Below are positions 25,411 through 39,900 of a stretch of 64,000 nt of DNA, piece by piece. The DNA comes from Hippophae tibetana. Lineage: Eukaryota; Streptophyta; Magnoliopsida; Rosales; Elaeagnaceae. Each line of letters opens with the position of its first letter. The first letter of the stretch is position 1. The stretch lies in the NCBI GenBank assembly GCA_037013495.1, contig CM072802.1, positions 43,004,501 to 43,068,500 on the forward strand. Direction: 5' to 3'. The notes under the pieces were generated by a model, which did not search any database, was not told the origin of the DNA, and was given only the letters and a program-made list of their open reading frames with translations. Made by a program: the position numbers and the translations under genes.

Positions 25411-28400
25411 TCACGTTGTTGAAAAATAAAAAGTAAAATAAAGATAAAGAATAAAAGAATAAAAATATTAGTATAAATATTATATTTTGATTATATTTTA
25501 TAAAATAAGAAAAAAAATGTTATATTTAAATGCTTTTTTGATAATGATATTATAATAATTATAAAAATATTATAATTTGATAAATATATTTTATTAAATG
25601 TGTTTGTAAATTGTTAATAATCTAGATAACTAGTTCTAATGAGTTAAAAAGATACATTTTTTAATTAATTAACTTAATAAATGAAACTTAGATTAAATAA
25701 AGTGGTTTGAGGTGTTCATCCCACTAATTGTAATCATGTTCGATTATGCATGCCTGCCTGATTGCATGGTGCATGCATGTTTTGTCCATTCAAATACTAT
25801 TGGGCAGTTGTACGTTTGGTATAAAATCCAAGATACCGACAAAAATTGGCAAAATTATATTTTGCTTAAAATATCAATCTGTTATCTGTGGTTAACGTGG
25901 GTTTAGTATTGATAACCCTTTTAATCAATAATCTATATTTTTAAAGTAATATAAAAATAATTTCTTTATTATTTTAAATTACACGAATGATGAAATTTTA
26001 TATTTTAAATTAAAGATTTTATCATAAATTTGGCCATATAATATTCTACTAATTCATATATTTAATTTTAAATATACTAATCATTTAAAATTTAGATTTA
26101 ATCAAAAAATTAAAAACGTATTTAAAATAATTAAAGAATAAAATAAATTCATTAATATCCTAAAAACAAACAAAATTATCAAAAATTGAGGAAAAATATT
26201 GAAAAAATCCTAAAGGAATCTAATCATGTGATAGATGATGGTTTTATAAGAAAAATCCGAAGAATATTGATGGTTTTAGGATAAAACTTATAGCTTTTAT
26301 TTCATACTAAAATATCTAAGAAGATAAGAAAATTTGGATTATAAAACTAGAAATAATAAACATACTTAAAAAATATTGAACTCAAACCAACAAGAATGTA
26401 TGTAATATTATTTTAATATTTTTTTATTAAAATATTATTTTTTCTTGTAAAATAATTAACATTGATTAAAACTCAATCCTTTAAAAACTATAAAATTACA
26501 ATTAATATGAAATTTTTTCACAAAATATTTTTCTTTTAATATTTGGTTATAATGACTATTTTTATTTTATATTATTATTGTTGACTTTTTCTTAAATAAT
26601 TTTATTCTAAATTTTACTTTTAATGTTATTAATTACTTCTTTTTTGTATTTTAATCACTTGATAATATAAAATAATATTTTAATAAAATAAAATAATATT
26701 ATTTATTATTAATCAATAGTTTTATTCAAAAATAATGGATTAGAAACACTTTTTAAAATATAAGGAACAAATTACACGAATTTTATAACATGAGAGACTT
26801 TTACCACCCCTCTCCCTCCAATGTATTTTTCTTCCTCTTAAAGGTTTTATCGATTCATGTTGTGGCTGGAATCTTCATTTTCCTCTATTTTCTCTTTATT
26901 TTTATTTAAAATTGAAATGAACTATATCTATGGTTTTAATTTTTTTTTTCATATTTAACAATCCAGCACTTTCTTTCTTTTTCTCACGACTCAAATCTTT
27001 TTATTTTTTAATTTTCACATTCAATGCAAAAAAACTTATCAATTTGAAATTGAACTTCAACATTTTAAATTAATCCAATATAAACCATGATCATCCATTC
27101 AGCTTCTTTCGCTATAAAAAATGTCCACAAAATCCTTTTATCTTTTATTATTTGCGTCATATGATATAAGGATTAGTTTAATAATTATTTTTATTAATAT
27201 TTAATTAGGTTTGGAAATTTAAAAAAATCAGAAAAGCAAAAAAAAATTAGGAACATGTTTCAAGATTGGCTAATTTAATAACAATGTTACTTGAACATGC
27301 GGGTATCTAACCATTTATAGTGACGAGAAATGTTACAAACTTGTAACTAATTTTACACTTACACCATTTAAATTTTTTCATTTATCAATATTATTTAAAA
27401 AATTAAATTATTTATCAAACTTTTAAAACAATTATGATACATAATAAGATATAAAAATTATAAATACATAAGTCTAAAATTAAGTTACATTATCATTTCT
27501 TTTATATCAATTTCAAATATTGAAGTCCAATTTTAAGATAATCTCAAATTTTATATAAACTGAAATAAATTTTAAAAAATAAAAGACGGAGTCATAATAA
27601 AATATTGAGAAGGAAGAGATATATGAATAATAATAATAATTTTTATAATTCAATTAATAAAATTATATTTTTTTTCTTTTTGGGGTCACAGTTTGGAAAT
27701 ATGTGTGATATAACTTATCTTAGTTATGTTAAGAAAAACAGTTTAATAATTTAGTTTTTTTGTTTTAAATAAATGACAACATACAGACAAATGATTAACT
27801 TTTTCACTTGTTTTTGTTTCTTTCATATTATTTCAACTGGTATTAAGATATTAATTTCATAAATTTTATTTAATAACAAACAATAATAACCATAAATTAA
27901 TTGAAGAATAAAATAAAATAAATTTAAATATTTTAAAATTTGATTAATCATTATTATACTATCACTCTTTAATAACAAAAGAATTAAATTGTTACAAAAA
28001 ATATTAAATGAACTAAATTGTTTTTACATAATTATTAAGGAATTATGGGTGCATTTATCCTATAATTTTTTCATGGGAATTGATTTTTGTCTGAACTTGA
28101 GATATGTAACAATCTAAATGGATAAAACACATTGAATCATAAAAATAAAAAAAATGTTTATTTATCATAAGTTTGTAATAAATTATAAACGATGTAACAC
28201 AATAGTAATATATCACACATAATTATATCCAATGAAAAACCATTATATTAATTGTAATTGTAATATATTTGTAATATATAAAAATGTTAGTTCTCACAAA
28301 TCTTTCAACACCCACCAATCTCATTATCATCACCAATAAAATTATAGCATATCACTTGAGATATTGAGATGAATAGCATTACTCTTTTTTCATAATAATG

Positions 28401-28800
28401 TTTTTTTACTATAAAAACATTGATCCACTTAAATAAAATCAAACATAATATTTTAATGTTTAATTGCTTAATATAATCATTTTTATAAATTTTATTTTTA
28501 ATATCTTACACATAGTACACATACTTTTTTATAACTTACAAACATATGTTTTTATGCATATTCAAAATATAGCGAACATATATATTTTATAAAATAAGAC
28601 ATTTTTAAGAAATTTACGTAAATAAGTAAATAAGTAAAATTACGTGAATAACTATAATATAAAAACAGAAATAATATTTTAACTCCACTAACAATGAAAA
28701 TAAACAAAACCTAGAGTTTAGGGTACTTTATAAATTTATACAACAAATATGAATAATGGAGGGTTTTCAGTTTAAAAGGTGAACACACCCATCTTGGCTG
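25411..28800. other. No gene recognised
   Basis: Extremely AT-rich DNA with many homopolymer runs. No open frame of note, RNA gene or element end could be supported. Short open stretches (25712-25906) look accidental. Confidence 0.4.
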
Positions 28801-28811
28801 CAAAATGTGAA

Positions 28812-28965
28812 GATTTTGATAATCAGGCTCCACGCTAATCCCTTAGAAGTCCTTAGGATTTGCCCCACTGTGACAACCACACAAGCTTTCATGAAAAGCT
28901 AAAAGGCGGATTGAATTCAAATCCTGTCAAATAAAAATTGACTAAGAGTATAATAAAACCAATAC
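28812..28965 (-). pseudogene. Decayed duplicate of CtpA-like exon 11 with intron flank
   Basis: Minus strand: TTGACAG then a 112-base stretch that aligns along its length with exon 11 (34170-34041), sharing for example GTGGAGCCTGATTATCAAAA against ATAGAGCCTGACTATCGAAA. The similarity extends into the intron upstream of the exon (TGTCAAATAAAAATTGACTA against TGTCAAGCAAACATTGACTA), so this is a genomic duplication and not a retrocopy. The copy has small deletions and stops and cannot code. It lies about 5 kb beyond the gene's end. Confidence 0.82.
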
Positions 28966-29462
28966 AATATATATATATATATAAATGGTGGTAGTGAAAG
29001 CTCAAGCTTTTTATACCTTCACATCTTAACATTTCCTTCCAAATTGTTAAATTCTCCAACTGTTGGGTCGTTAAATGGCGTCTATACCCATCCCACATGA
29101 GGGAATATAACAATACAAACAATCGAAAACAACATAATTTAAACAAGAACTACCAGACTATCATGCATAGATGGTGTTATATATTTTGATTATCAATATC
29201 TAAGGAACATTCTATATTATGACCCAAAAATAAAAATAAAAACAGTCCGAGGAACATTGTACATTGACCTAAAAGAAGACGCACAAGTAGTAGGAAGAGC
29301 AGGAATTCCAAGTCTTGAGCTATATCGAACAAAGTAATGATGTCTTACAAAAAGGCATCTTAAAAATCAAATGAGAAGAAGGGAACTCAATGGAATAAGT
29401 AGCTGTAATTTTAGGAAAGAACAGGTCCTAGGGCTTAATTCTATAGTGAGGCAGTCGTATAT

Positions 29463-29490
29463 TGATGACGACGACGATGACGACGATGAC
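29463..29490. repeat. GAC/GAT trinucleotide repeat
   Basis: A run of GATGACGACGACGATGACGA type, about nine units, in non-coding DNA. Confidence 0.85.
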
Positions 29491-29689
29491 GTTATATTAA
29501 TATTACAAATTGAATTTTAAAACGGTGAGTAGAATTCAAATATTATTATTATTGTTTTATGGAAACAAACAAGTTTACTATAATTATGGATATAGCCTAA
29601 TCAAACATTACTTATATTATTTTCACAATTATAAAGACTTCAATAGAAACTTTTATTTATTTTTCTACTAATATTATTATTATTTTATA

Positions 29690-32530
29690 ACAATTTGGTA
29701 TTAGAGTTATGGTTTCAAAATTTTTTTTTGATAAATTTACTGGCAAGAATAATTTCAACCTATTGCAGATGAAGATGCTTGCTTTTCTTGTTGGATCTTG
29801 AGTTACAACCCAAAGGATTAATCTATTAGGAGAAGTAGCCAATCCAAACTACACACATAATTTTCTATTCATATATTTTCAACGTGATTCGTTTATATAC
29901 CAAAACAATAATACATGTAGCCTTCCTTAAACTTGAATCATGTACTATACCAAGGACTAATCATTTAGCTACATCTTGCTTAATCGGACATCTACACTCT
30001 ATAGAGTTCATTAGTGTGGTAAGAAAAGGCCAAAAAATTTACGCTAACTTAATCACACCTCGAGAGTTCAATGTGCTTAAAACACCATTGTGTAACTTCC
30101 ATCGTGATCCAACATGAGGACCACCATTCGTTTGGACTTAAGCCACAAGTGTGTCAGAAACAAGTCAAAAATGTCCGAATGATTTGGTCTTGTGATTTCT
30201 TTCTATTTATAAACTTTACAAAATACAAATTTGTCTATGGACAGTTGTGTATAGCTATAGACAGTTGTGGACTGTTGTCTATGGATAGCTATGAGCAATT
30301 ATTTACAGCTAAAATGACTGGATAGTTAAGCTGCCCATTAACAGTCTCCCTCAAATTGATGAGGGTTGATTAAGTATCAATTTGCGACTTAGTAAGTAAT
30401 GTGAATGACGAGTGAGAGTCATGGTGAAGATATCAATAATTTGTAGTTCAGTAGAAATATGTGTAAGAATGATAACACGAGCGTCAAAGGCTTCACGGAT
30501 AGAGTGACAGTCGACTTCAATATGCTTTGTGCACTCATGGTAGACAAGATTGGTCGTAATCTGAATAACACTTGTATTATCAACATGTGTAAGAACTGGT
30601 GCTCAAAGGAGGGAAGGAATACAGTAAAAGAAGAAGGCACAAAAGAACAAGAAAAAAATGTTGATTTTCAAAGAAAATAACTTTCCTAGAAATGTGTGTA
30701 CGATGTAATGTAAAATCATAGTAAACAAATCCCTATTGACACACATATCCTAAAAATGCACATATAACAGATAATTTATATCGCTCATGAGGTGGTAAAT
30801 GAACAAAATATACACAGCCAAAAATATGAATATTATCATAACTAGGTTGCTTAGCAAACAAGCGAAAATAGGGAGACTCCATGTGTAAAACTTGGGAAGG
30901 TAAACGATTAATCAAGTGAGTAGCATTCTTTAGAACCTCAACACGAAACATAGATGGAACAGAAGATTCTAACAAGAGAGTACGTACCATATCAAGAAGA
31001 TGACGATTTTTGCACTCGGCTGCTCTATTTTGTTGAGGAGTAACAGGACATGAACGTTGATGGATAATATACCTTTAGAAGCCAAGAATACCTGAAACTC
31101 AATGGACAAATATTCACCACCAGAATCTGTGCGTAATGCCTTAATATTTGCATAAAATTGATTTTCAACATATGTTAAAAACTCGATACTATGATCATCA
31201 ATGAAAGTCACATAGTATTTAAATTTTTCATGTGAAGTAATCGGGGAAGGTCCCCAAACATCACTATGAATAAGATCAAAACAATGAGAAGCTCTACTAG
31301 CAACATAAATTATCTTGGGTTTATTTTTTTCGCTCTAGTAGAGCTTCTCACTGTTTTGATCTTATTCATAGTGATGTTTGGAGACCTTTCTCGATTACTT
31401 CACATGAAAATTTAAATACTATGTGACTTTCATTGATGATCATAGCAGATTCACTTGGGTTTAATTTTTTCGCTCTAAATCTGAGATTTTTTGTACTTTC
31501 ATCGAGTTTTTAGCATATGTTGAAAATCAATTTTATGCAAATATTAAGACATTATGCGCAGATTCTGGTAGTGAATATTTATCCACTGAGTTTCAGGTAT
31601 TTTTGGCTTCTAAAAGTATTATCCATCAACGTTCATGTCCTACTACTCCTCAACAAAATGGAGTAACTGAGTGCAAAAATCGTCATCTTCTTGATATGGT
31701 ACGTACTCTCTTGTTAGAATATTTTGTTCCATCCATGTTCTGAGTTGAGGCTCTAAAGACTGCTACTCAATTAATTGTTTGCCTTCTCAAGTTTTACACA
31801 TGAAATCTCCCAATTTTCGCTTGTTTGCTAAGAGTTACGATAATCTTCATATCTTTGGTTGTGTATGTTTTGTTCATTTACCACTTCATGAGCAACATAA
31901 ATTATCTGTTCAATCTATTAGATGTGCATTTTTAAGATATGTGTGTCAAAAGGGATTTGTTTGCTATGATCCTACATTACATAGTACACGCATTTCTAAT
32001 AACGTTATTTTCTTTGAAAATCAACATTTTTTTCCTATGTCTTTTGTGCACTCTTCTTCTACTATAGTCTTTCCTTCTTTTAAGCACTAGTTCTTAGCTC
32101 TTCCTCAAAATAGTTTTCGCTTTAAACCAGGAATGGTGTATACAAGACAATCCCGCCCACAGTCCCTTCCGGTGGCTCACCCAATATTTGATCTTAACAT
32201 GCACCGGAGTCAATCAATTGCAGCACCTCCAGAGCCTTTGGTACGTCGCTCTTCTTGAGTGTCTATACCCCCGAAAAGGTATGGTTTTTCTTCTGACAAT
32301 TCTATTTCAGCTCTTACTACTACATTGTCCAATTTTGATATTCCCACATGCTACTCACGTGCTGTCAAGCATGATTGTTAGCGCCAAACTATGCAGGAAG
32401 AAATTGTTGCTCTAGATGCCAATCACACTTAGGATATTGAGGCTTGTCCTACTTAAGTACTCTGGGTTGCAAATGGGTTTACTCAATCAAGGTTCGCTCT
32501 GATGAAAGTTTGGATCGTTATAAAACTTAA
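29690..32530. mobile_element. Scrambled Ty1/Copia fossil
   Basis: Parts in both orientations. A tRNA-Met primer-site-like motif (TTTGGTATTAGAGTTATGGT, 29694) and gag start are on plus. LTR ending at 30342 and the RNase H end (about 30345-30590, VDNTSVIQITTN and HIEVDCHSIREAFDARVI) are on minus. Integrase is on minus (30595-31300) and again on plus (31335-32095). The start of RT is on plus (32330-32520, MQEEIVALDANHT). Many breaks, and order not that of one element. Confidence 0.75.
30595..32095. repeat. Long inverted repeat of Copia integrase sequence
   Basis: The left arm 30595-31300 and right arm 31335-32095 are reverse complements over most of their length (for example GTAGAGCTTCTCACTGTTTT on the right and its near-complement at 31278-31297). 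A 34-base spacer separates them. The spacer word CTTGGGTTTA(A/T)TTTTTTCGCTCT recurs inside the right arm near 31457. Confidence 0.85.
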
Positions 32531-33578
32531 CTTGTTTCTGACAACCTCAAAAACATAAATGCCAACAACAACAAATCCTAGTGCTCTACAATGTTGGAAC
32601 ATGGAAAACTCAATGGTTATAGCTTGGCTTAGTCGACGACAAATGTCATCAATCCGGACAATTTTCTCTAAGGTGCAACGAGAGGACCACTGACACCGCA
32701 CGTGCTCGGAGAATCATCATCACATTTGTGGTAATCGCATTCTTAGGTTGCCTCTTTCAAGTCTCTCGAGATTAATCGTAAAAAATCTACCCTAAATTCT
32801 AGATGATATTAGCCACTTAGGCTAGTTCAAAATAGGCCCAAAAAAACTGTATATGGGCTCAGTGAAAAAACTAAATATAAGTTGAGTGAGAAAACTTATG
32901 GGTTGGATCATAGGCTTTCACAACAATTGAGTATACAAAATAATCTTCATTTTGTTAAAAATTCAAAATTATATCAAATAAAATGAATATCCTAATTTCA
33001 TTTTCAAATTGAATTCAATATAGATATATAAAAAGAGAGATAGCTTTCTGCACTCACAAAAGAAAAAAGAAAAAGACCTAAAATTATAAGATGTTCATTA
33101 TTTATGTATAAGTCAAAGTGTTACGTTATCAAATCATATATTAAGAATTCACCTTCTCCCAAGAGGTAAAGAATGGAGAGGGGAGAGAATAACAATGTCT
33201 TTCTTTATATTTCTCATTCTTCACTCGTCTTATTTCGATTTATGAACTCCAAGAAATGACAATCTTAATCCTCCACACTGCACTACATAAACAGTAGCAC
33301 CAATGTTTGAACAAGACCAGGACCCTCTTGAATCATAGAATTTTATAGGCAAAGTAATGTGAATGTGAAGCCCTATTTAGCACAAATTTGCTCAACACTA
33401 GTTTCTTACTTATTCTACTTGTGTCAGACTCTTCAAAAATAGCAGGTTTGGTGTCACTTGAAGAAGTCAAGAAATTAATTCCTTCTGCTAATATTCTAAA
33501 TTACAAGTGTTCTTTTTCTTTTTTTCTTTTTTGTAAACCTTATTAAAGAAATAAAAGAAAAGGGGAAAAAGAAAAAAA
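32531..33578. other. No gene recognised; 3' flank of the CtpA-like gene
   Basis: The stretch 32540-32800 has more G and C than the rest but no recognised domain. 33030-33570 is A- and T-rich. The transcript's 3' end presumably lies between about 33600 and 33914, but no clear polyadenylation signal was seen. Confidence 0.35.
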
Positions 33579-33601
33579 ATATATATATATATATATATAT
33601 A
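33579..33601. repeat. (AT)n microsatellite
   Basis: About eleven AT units followed by an A-rich stretch. Confidence 0.9.
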
Positions 33602-33914
33602 TTAAAACAAAAAAAAAAACCACCAAACCCCACTTCATAAGTGCATCATTAAGAAGAAATAAAAAATGATTTCTTATTTGCATATTTTATAAATCATTTC
33701 AAATGATCGTGAGATGAGAAAATCGCAAAATATCAAGAGGTTTAATTGATTAGCTTTATCATCATCTACATGAAAATCGTTCTTTCTTACAAGATGTGAT
33801 CTGTACTAAAATTAATAATATTTGAAAATAGTTTGGGTAATTCTGAATAAACAGATTAACTTGGATGATGCATGGAATTAAAAAGCAAAATTTGAATCCT
33901 CTCAAACCTGTCAA

Positions 33915-33967
33915 TTATCGAAGTGTAATATTGCACTGTGAAAGACGGTGTGTGACATCGCTCCATG
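33915..33967 (-). CDS. CtpA-like gene, exon 12: C-terminus and stop
   Basis: Begins after TATGCAG with CATGGAGC, which completes an Ala codon: [17 protein letters not shown], then TAA at 33915-33917. An 'AW..V...L..C' end matches the plant family C-terminus. Intron 11 is only 73 bases. No polyadenylation signal could be named with confidence. Confidence 0.88.
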
Positions 33968-36900
33968 CTGCATACAAGGAGGTTCTTTGGATTAAATAAG
34001 TCTGACATCAGTTTATATTGCAAATAGAGAAAAGTTCTACCAGGAAGATTTCGATAGTCAGGCTCTATGCCATCTCCATTAATGTCCTTATGATTTGGTG
34101 TGACATACTTTCCTACAGTAACAACTACACCAGAGCCATCATGAAGCTCGAACACAGATTGAATCAGACCCTGTCAAGCAAACATTGACTACAAGGTCAG
34201 AATATTAGGATAGATGAAACCAATATAATAACCTGGTTTCAGCAGGGTTACTATCTCAAACTTTTAGTAAGGGTAGGATACTAACATATTTTAACACGGT
34301 GTTGGTAATCCTGTAGTGTGTGTTTTTCCTACAATTACTTTATTTATTTAGGTCATATGTCTCCTTCAATTTGCTATGCATATTTCGGGGATTTAAATCG
34401 TGTCCAGCGAATGATGGAAAGTTAGATACAACAAAACGAATACAAATACTAGTATCAGTCCTCCCAGAACAAGCAGGAAAGCAAAATAGACTACCATGAA
34501 TTATAAATGCGGAGTTCTATACATGAATGTTGCATATATATTTGAAAATTTCATGCCTAAATCAAATCGTTAGAACCTAAGAGAATTAGATTTTAACAAC
34601 GGAAAAAATATACAAGTGGAATGACTAGAGATTCCATATTCTAACCTTGATCCAAGAAGGTGATATCTTATCAAAGGGTGTCTTTTCATTCGTCAATAAT
34701 GGAATTGAGTAAATCAAAGGTTATAGGACTTGGTTTACTAAATAAAAACCATGCACTGAAAATGATGAAGATAATATGAAAGACATAAATTGCACTCTAT
34801 TTAGAACCTTGCCAAATGTCCTTTCCCCCACAAGAACAGCTCTGCAATTATCGTGCAAAGAAGAAGCAACCTACAAGAAAAGTCAATGCTTACGAGTCAA
34901 ATTACCATTCAAAAGCAATATAACCTACCCTTTGGTAAATCAAGCTGATCGCTGGCAAAAAAAAGGCTGTGATTGCTCACAATTTCACTTGCACTTGCAG
35001 TACTGTTATTTACCAGAACCTGCATTGGAATAGAGACAAGAGACTAGTCTTTCAGCTTAGGACACGCTCTAGTAAGATAGTAAGAAAAAAGTTCATAAAA
35101 TAAAAATAATTATTTTATTTTCAAAATCAATATTTCAAAAAGGTTCACTTGTAGCTCCAATCTCAAGCATCAAAATATAAAAAGAAAACAAAAAACTAAT
35201 TGTAGAAAGATAAATTTGGCTCAAAATATAGCAAAAGTCCAAATCCTACTACAAAATTTCAACCCTTGGTCATGCTTCTTAAGGGAGACTGCAACAATGT
35301 GTTCCATTTCTGCCTTTATATGGAGAAAGGTGCAAGATTGAATTCATATACAAAATGTGACTTAATTCATATTTAAGTCACTGAGCCTGGATAACCATCT
35401 CCACCAAACAGGAAATGTAATCAGTTATCATCAGCCTCTTTTAAGCTGCAAGCCAGCAAAATGGTTTTTAACTGACAATGATTGTAATGAAACTAGATAG
35501 CATGACATAGTCAGACGGTATACCGTTAAACCAAAAACACATACATGCCAAATTATAATACGAAACAGAGCAAGTAGTTAAAATAGTAGTGACAAATGCA
35601 TACAATGACAGGACCCGTAACCAAGGGTGCAGCATCAGCAATAACAGTTTGTTGGTACTGAAGATCCCTTCCAACAGTATAAATCACCTGTTTATAAAAA
35701 CCATAAATGAGTACATGATCTTGACAGAGTTTATAAACCAGCATCAAATAAATGCAAAAGATAGTAATGACAAAGTAGTCTACAGTTTCAGAATTAACAT
35801 ATATTAAAAGGTGAATATCAATAAAGTCCTCAAGGTTTGCTCAAATAGCAAGAGGTCCTAACTAGTTTGTTTTTTATCAATGAACTACCCTAAGATATGA
35901 TTTAATATCAAAGAACTCCTAAGTCCAATAAATAACTACCTAAAAAATAAAATAATACAAAAAATAGCTTGACTTCATGTGAAAAAATTAAAAAATTAAA
36001 AAATATATTTAAATATAAATAAAATACAATTTAAAAATAAAAATATAAAATAATAGAAAGAAATGATAGAAGAAAGAAAATATTGATATCCATACTATCG
36101 ATTACTCTTTACCTCACCATTAAAAAAAATGAACATATATCAAAATCAATAAATTATGGACTGTCTAAGAAAAGATTAATTCTATTTTAATAATCATAGA
36201 TTATTTTATTTTAATCTTTATTTCATTAGCTAATTTTTTTTATATTTACCTAAAACATAACTTTTTTGTATTTTAACTATATCAATTCATTTTTTTATAA
36301 AAAAGAATATTGCATTTGCAAGTATATCATTTCCAATAACTTTTAAATTAAAAAGCTTTCAAATAGGATTTATTGATATTACTTTCATACTTAAAGACTT
36401 CTTTAATATTTGAGCAAACCTTGAGAGTGTTATTGATATTTGTCCTATATTTAATATGACGATGAAGGGAAAGACACAGCCGTTCATGCTGTCCAAACTC
36501 TTAAAGAAAATAGGGGATTTGAGCCTTTGGAGCTCAAAGGTATTTAAAAGAAGAAGAAAAACAACACTATCATATTGATATCATGGAAAAGTATTGCCAA
36601 TCCATAGAGAAGAAAAAACAGAAACCCGTCAACACATCCACTAGAGATCAGAAATTATTGGAAAAGAGGAGATGTTTCTTTTGTCCTTCACAGATGATCA
36701 GAAAAAATGAAATAATTGGTATACTTAGATTATAACTGTTTATAGAAGACAATCTATTTCAACCTATTACATATCAGAGACATGATATGGCTCCAAAGGC
36801 TGAGTTGAATATTGACAGCTCCAATATGTTTTGTTATTGAACAAAAACTCACTTTTGACTTCCTTCATCTATTCCATGGCTGTAACATGAAAGGAAAGGA

Positions 36901-39900
36901 ACCAAAATGGCCAATTTAATGATGTTTAAATTGGTCAGTTTGGGAAAAAATGACATTATCCAAACAATAGGGGAAAACACTCTCTCTACAACAAACATAT
37001 TTAACATACCTAACTTTGAAACGTATTAACTGATGAAGTTATGGAGCAAGTAACATTAACTTGCCGGTAGATAGACTAGTTCTAATTTTAGCAAATTTCA
37101 ACAATAGGAAACGATCTATGAACAAAACCATAACCCTTTTCATAAAATTTCTCAGCCAAAGTTCTTAATTCAGCAAAAGTTATATCAGCCATATACAACA
37201 TGAGAACCTGCAAAAGTCCTTTATAAAAGCCTCCACTGTCCAACAATACTCAGTCATGATTCATGGCTAACATAAAGCATCAACACATTTACAATTATCT
37301 TATTAAGAAAACGATTCAAAGAAAATGGAGTCTCAAGGCTGCTCATTTCAATGAGGATACAACTCAGAGGTGACAACAATATTCATGAGTATCCTCATCT
37401 TTTCTCATTAATAAGTAACAGAAAGGCCAACTATTTTTTATATACGAAATAAGGAGAAAGGAGAAAAAATTCTATAAAACTAAGAGATATTAATCTGTAT
37501 GACGGCAGAAGAGGAATGCATGTACCTGAAACAATGAAATTCCTAAAATGACATACCGTATCCCCTTCATTTAGGAAGAGCTTGGCAGTTTCTATTCCAG
37601 CCTGAAATAGGGCATGGAATCACAGTCACTACATTTCAAAAAGCTTCAGTAACCAAAATTAAAACTGACAAGATAGTGTATCTGAGTTGGTCATTGTAGT
37701 TATGCATCATCCAATAGACATAGCAAAAAAAAAATTACATATGAAAAGGAACTGTTTATAACTTCCAACAAGAGGAGTATATAGGCTTTCAGTCACTATT
37801 ATATTTCATGCAAGTTATGCTAGATTTTCACAAAATAGGACAAACAAATGAATCACTGAGAAACATTCTAGCAAAAGTGTAGAAATAATTAAGTAATTGA
37901 AACTGAAATTTGTATTTCTGTATTGCCATATCTTTACAAATCATCCTACTATGTATTTATAATGAAACTAAGTAGAGTAGAAAATAAAATAAATCGGGGG
38001 ATAATTAATACAAATATTCTCCATTAAACTAACATAATCTCCTAATAATGCACACAATAAAACTTGATTTCTTAATTAATTAACATAATCAAATCCCTTA
38101 TTTCTTGAGATTTCAACACTCTCCCTCAAGTTGTATCATAAATATTAACCATATCCAACTTGCTAATGAAATCATCAAAATTTGGTTAATGAAGTTCTTT
38201 GGTAAAGATATCAGTATAATCTCATCTTAAATTTTTTCTTTGATAAAATATCTAACCACTTCCACATGTTTGGTTCTATGATATTAAACTGGATTAAAAA
38301 ATATATTGATGGTTACATTGTTATCGCAGTATGACTAGTGACTTTACTGTAACATAGATCAGCCATAATATCTCATATATTCCTTATGTCACAGCCTTAA
38401 ATTCAGCTTCTGCATATTGTTTGTTACTCCTCCAAAGGTACAATATCCAATAGTGAAACTTTTTTCTTCTTCTGAACCAGCCAAGTCAGCATCAATAAAG
38501 GCTTCTATTCCTTTTTTTTCATCTTTCTTGAAAAACAAACCTCTACACAGTGACTTTTTAGATATCTAAGAATTTTGTAAACAGCTTCAAAATATTCTTT
38601 TGGGGAATACATGTATTGGCTTACTAAACTAACTCCAAATGCAATGTCAAGTTTAGTATGGGACAGATAAATAAGTTTTCCCATTAATCTTTGATACCTG
38701 TCTATCACAGGCTCTCCTAAATTTTCTCAAAAAAAATTCATCTTCAATTGGAGTCTCACTTGATTTATGCCCAAGCATTCTATCCTCAGTGAGAAGATCA
38801 AGAACATACTTTCATTGAAAGATACTTATTCCTTCTTTTGACCTTGTCACCTCCATTTCTAAAATGTATCGCATTTGTCTCAAGTATTTAACTTCAAATT
38901 TTGTCACCAAGCTTTGCTTTAGTCTCTTAATATCCTTGTTTATTCACCACTTTTACAAAATTATCGAACCAAACTCTAGGTGATTTTTGTTTGAGACCAT
39001 ACAGTGATTTTTTTAGTGTACACATCAAGTTTTCACCTTCTTTGCAAAATCCTAGTGGCATAATCATGTAAACTTTTTCTTCTAGTTCTCCATTTAAAAA
39101 GGTATTTTAATGCGTAATTGTTGGAGAGGCCAATACAAATTTGATGCTAATGACAAGAGAACTCTAATTGTATTTAGTTGGGCTACTGGTGCAAAGATTT
39201 TAGTATAGTTAATTCCATAAGTTTGTGTAAATCCTTTTGTAACTACATTGGCTTTGTTCCGTTCTATTGTTACACCAGCCTTATTCTATCGTAAAAACCA
39301 ACTTACAACTAATTATTACCTTTCATTTTAGTAGTTTTGTTACAACCTAAGTTTCATTTTCTTTCTAGTGTCTTTATTTCTTCCATAATCATTCTTCTCC
39401 ATTTTTGAAATTTTTAAGGCCTCATGAATATTTCTTGGAATTTCTGTTTTATCAAGATTAATGATAAAGGTATGGAATCTAGAAGATAGAGCATTATATG
39501 AGATGAAGTGTATAGGACCCAGTTGGATTTTTAAGTGCCATACGTAAGTGAGAATTTTTTGATGACTAAAGATTACCTCATATTGATATATCCTTGTATC
39601 CTATTCTGCCTTGGCTTCCAATCTGCCAATTTTCCTTGAATTTCCTAGCTCCCTCGTATGACCTGACTTACGACAATGGTCACCAAAATAAAATTCGTTA
39701 TGTTTGGGCGAGCTCTTGTTATATTACCATGCACTAAATTTGTTAAAGGCCCATAAAACCCAAATCCTTCCCCAATAGAATTTTATGTAGAAATCTCACC
39801 TGGTGCTATATACATCTCAGAATTTTTTTTAATTGAATTTTCTAAAGAAATCCCACTGTTAGGCCCAAGCCTACCAAGCCCAATTTTTTTTCCATAAGGT

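Noticed and set aside
33200-33320. Possible last exon of the protease gene
   Set aside because: Exon 12 at 33915-33967 gives the expected AW..V...L..C ending and stop. Nothing here fits better.
33856-34155. Longer open frame extending exon 11 into the following intron
   Set aside because: Family similarity stops at the GT donor and resumes in exon 12 after a proper acceptor. The extension resembles nothing.
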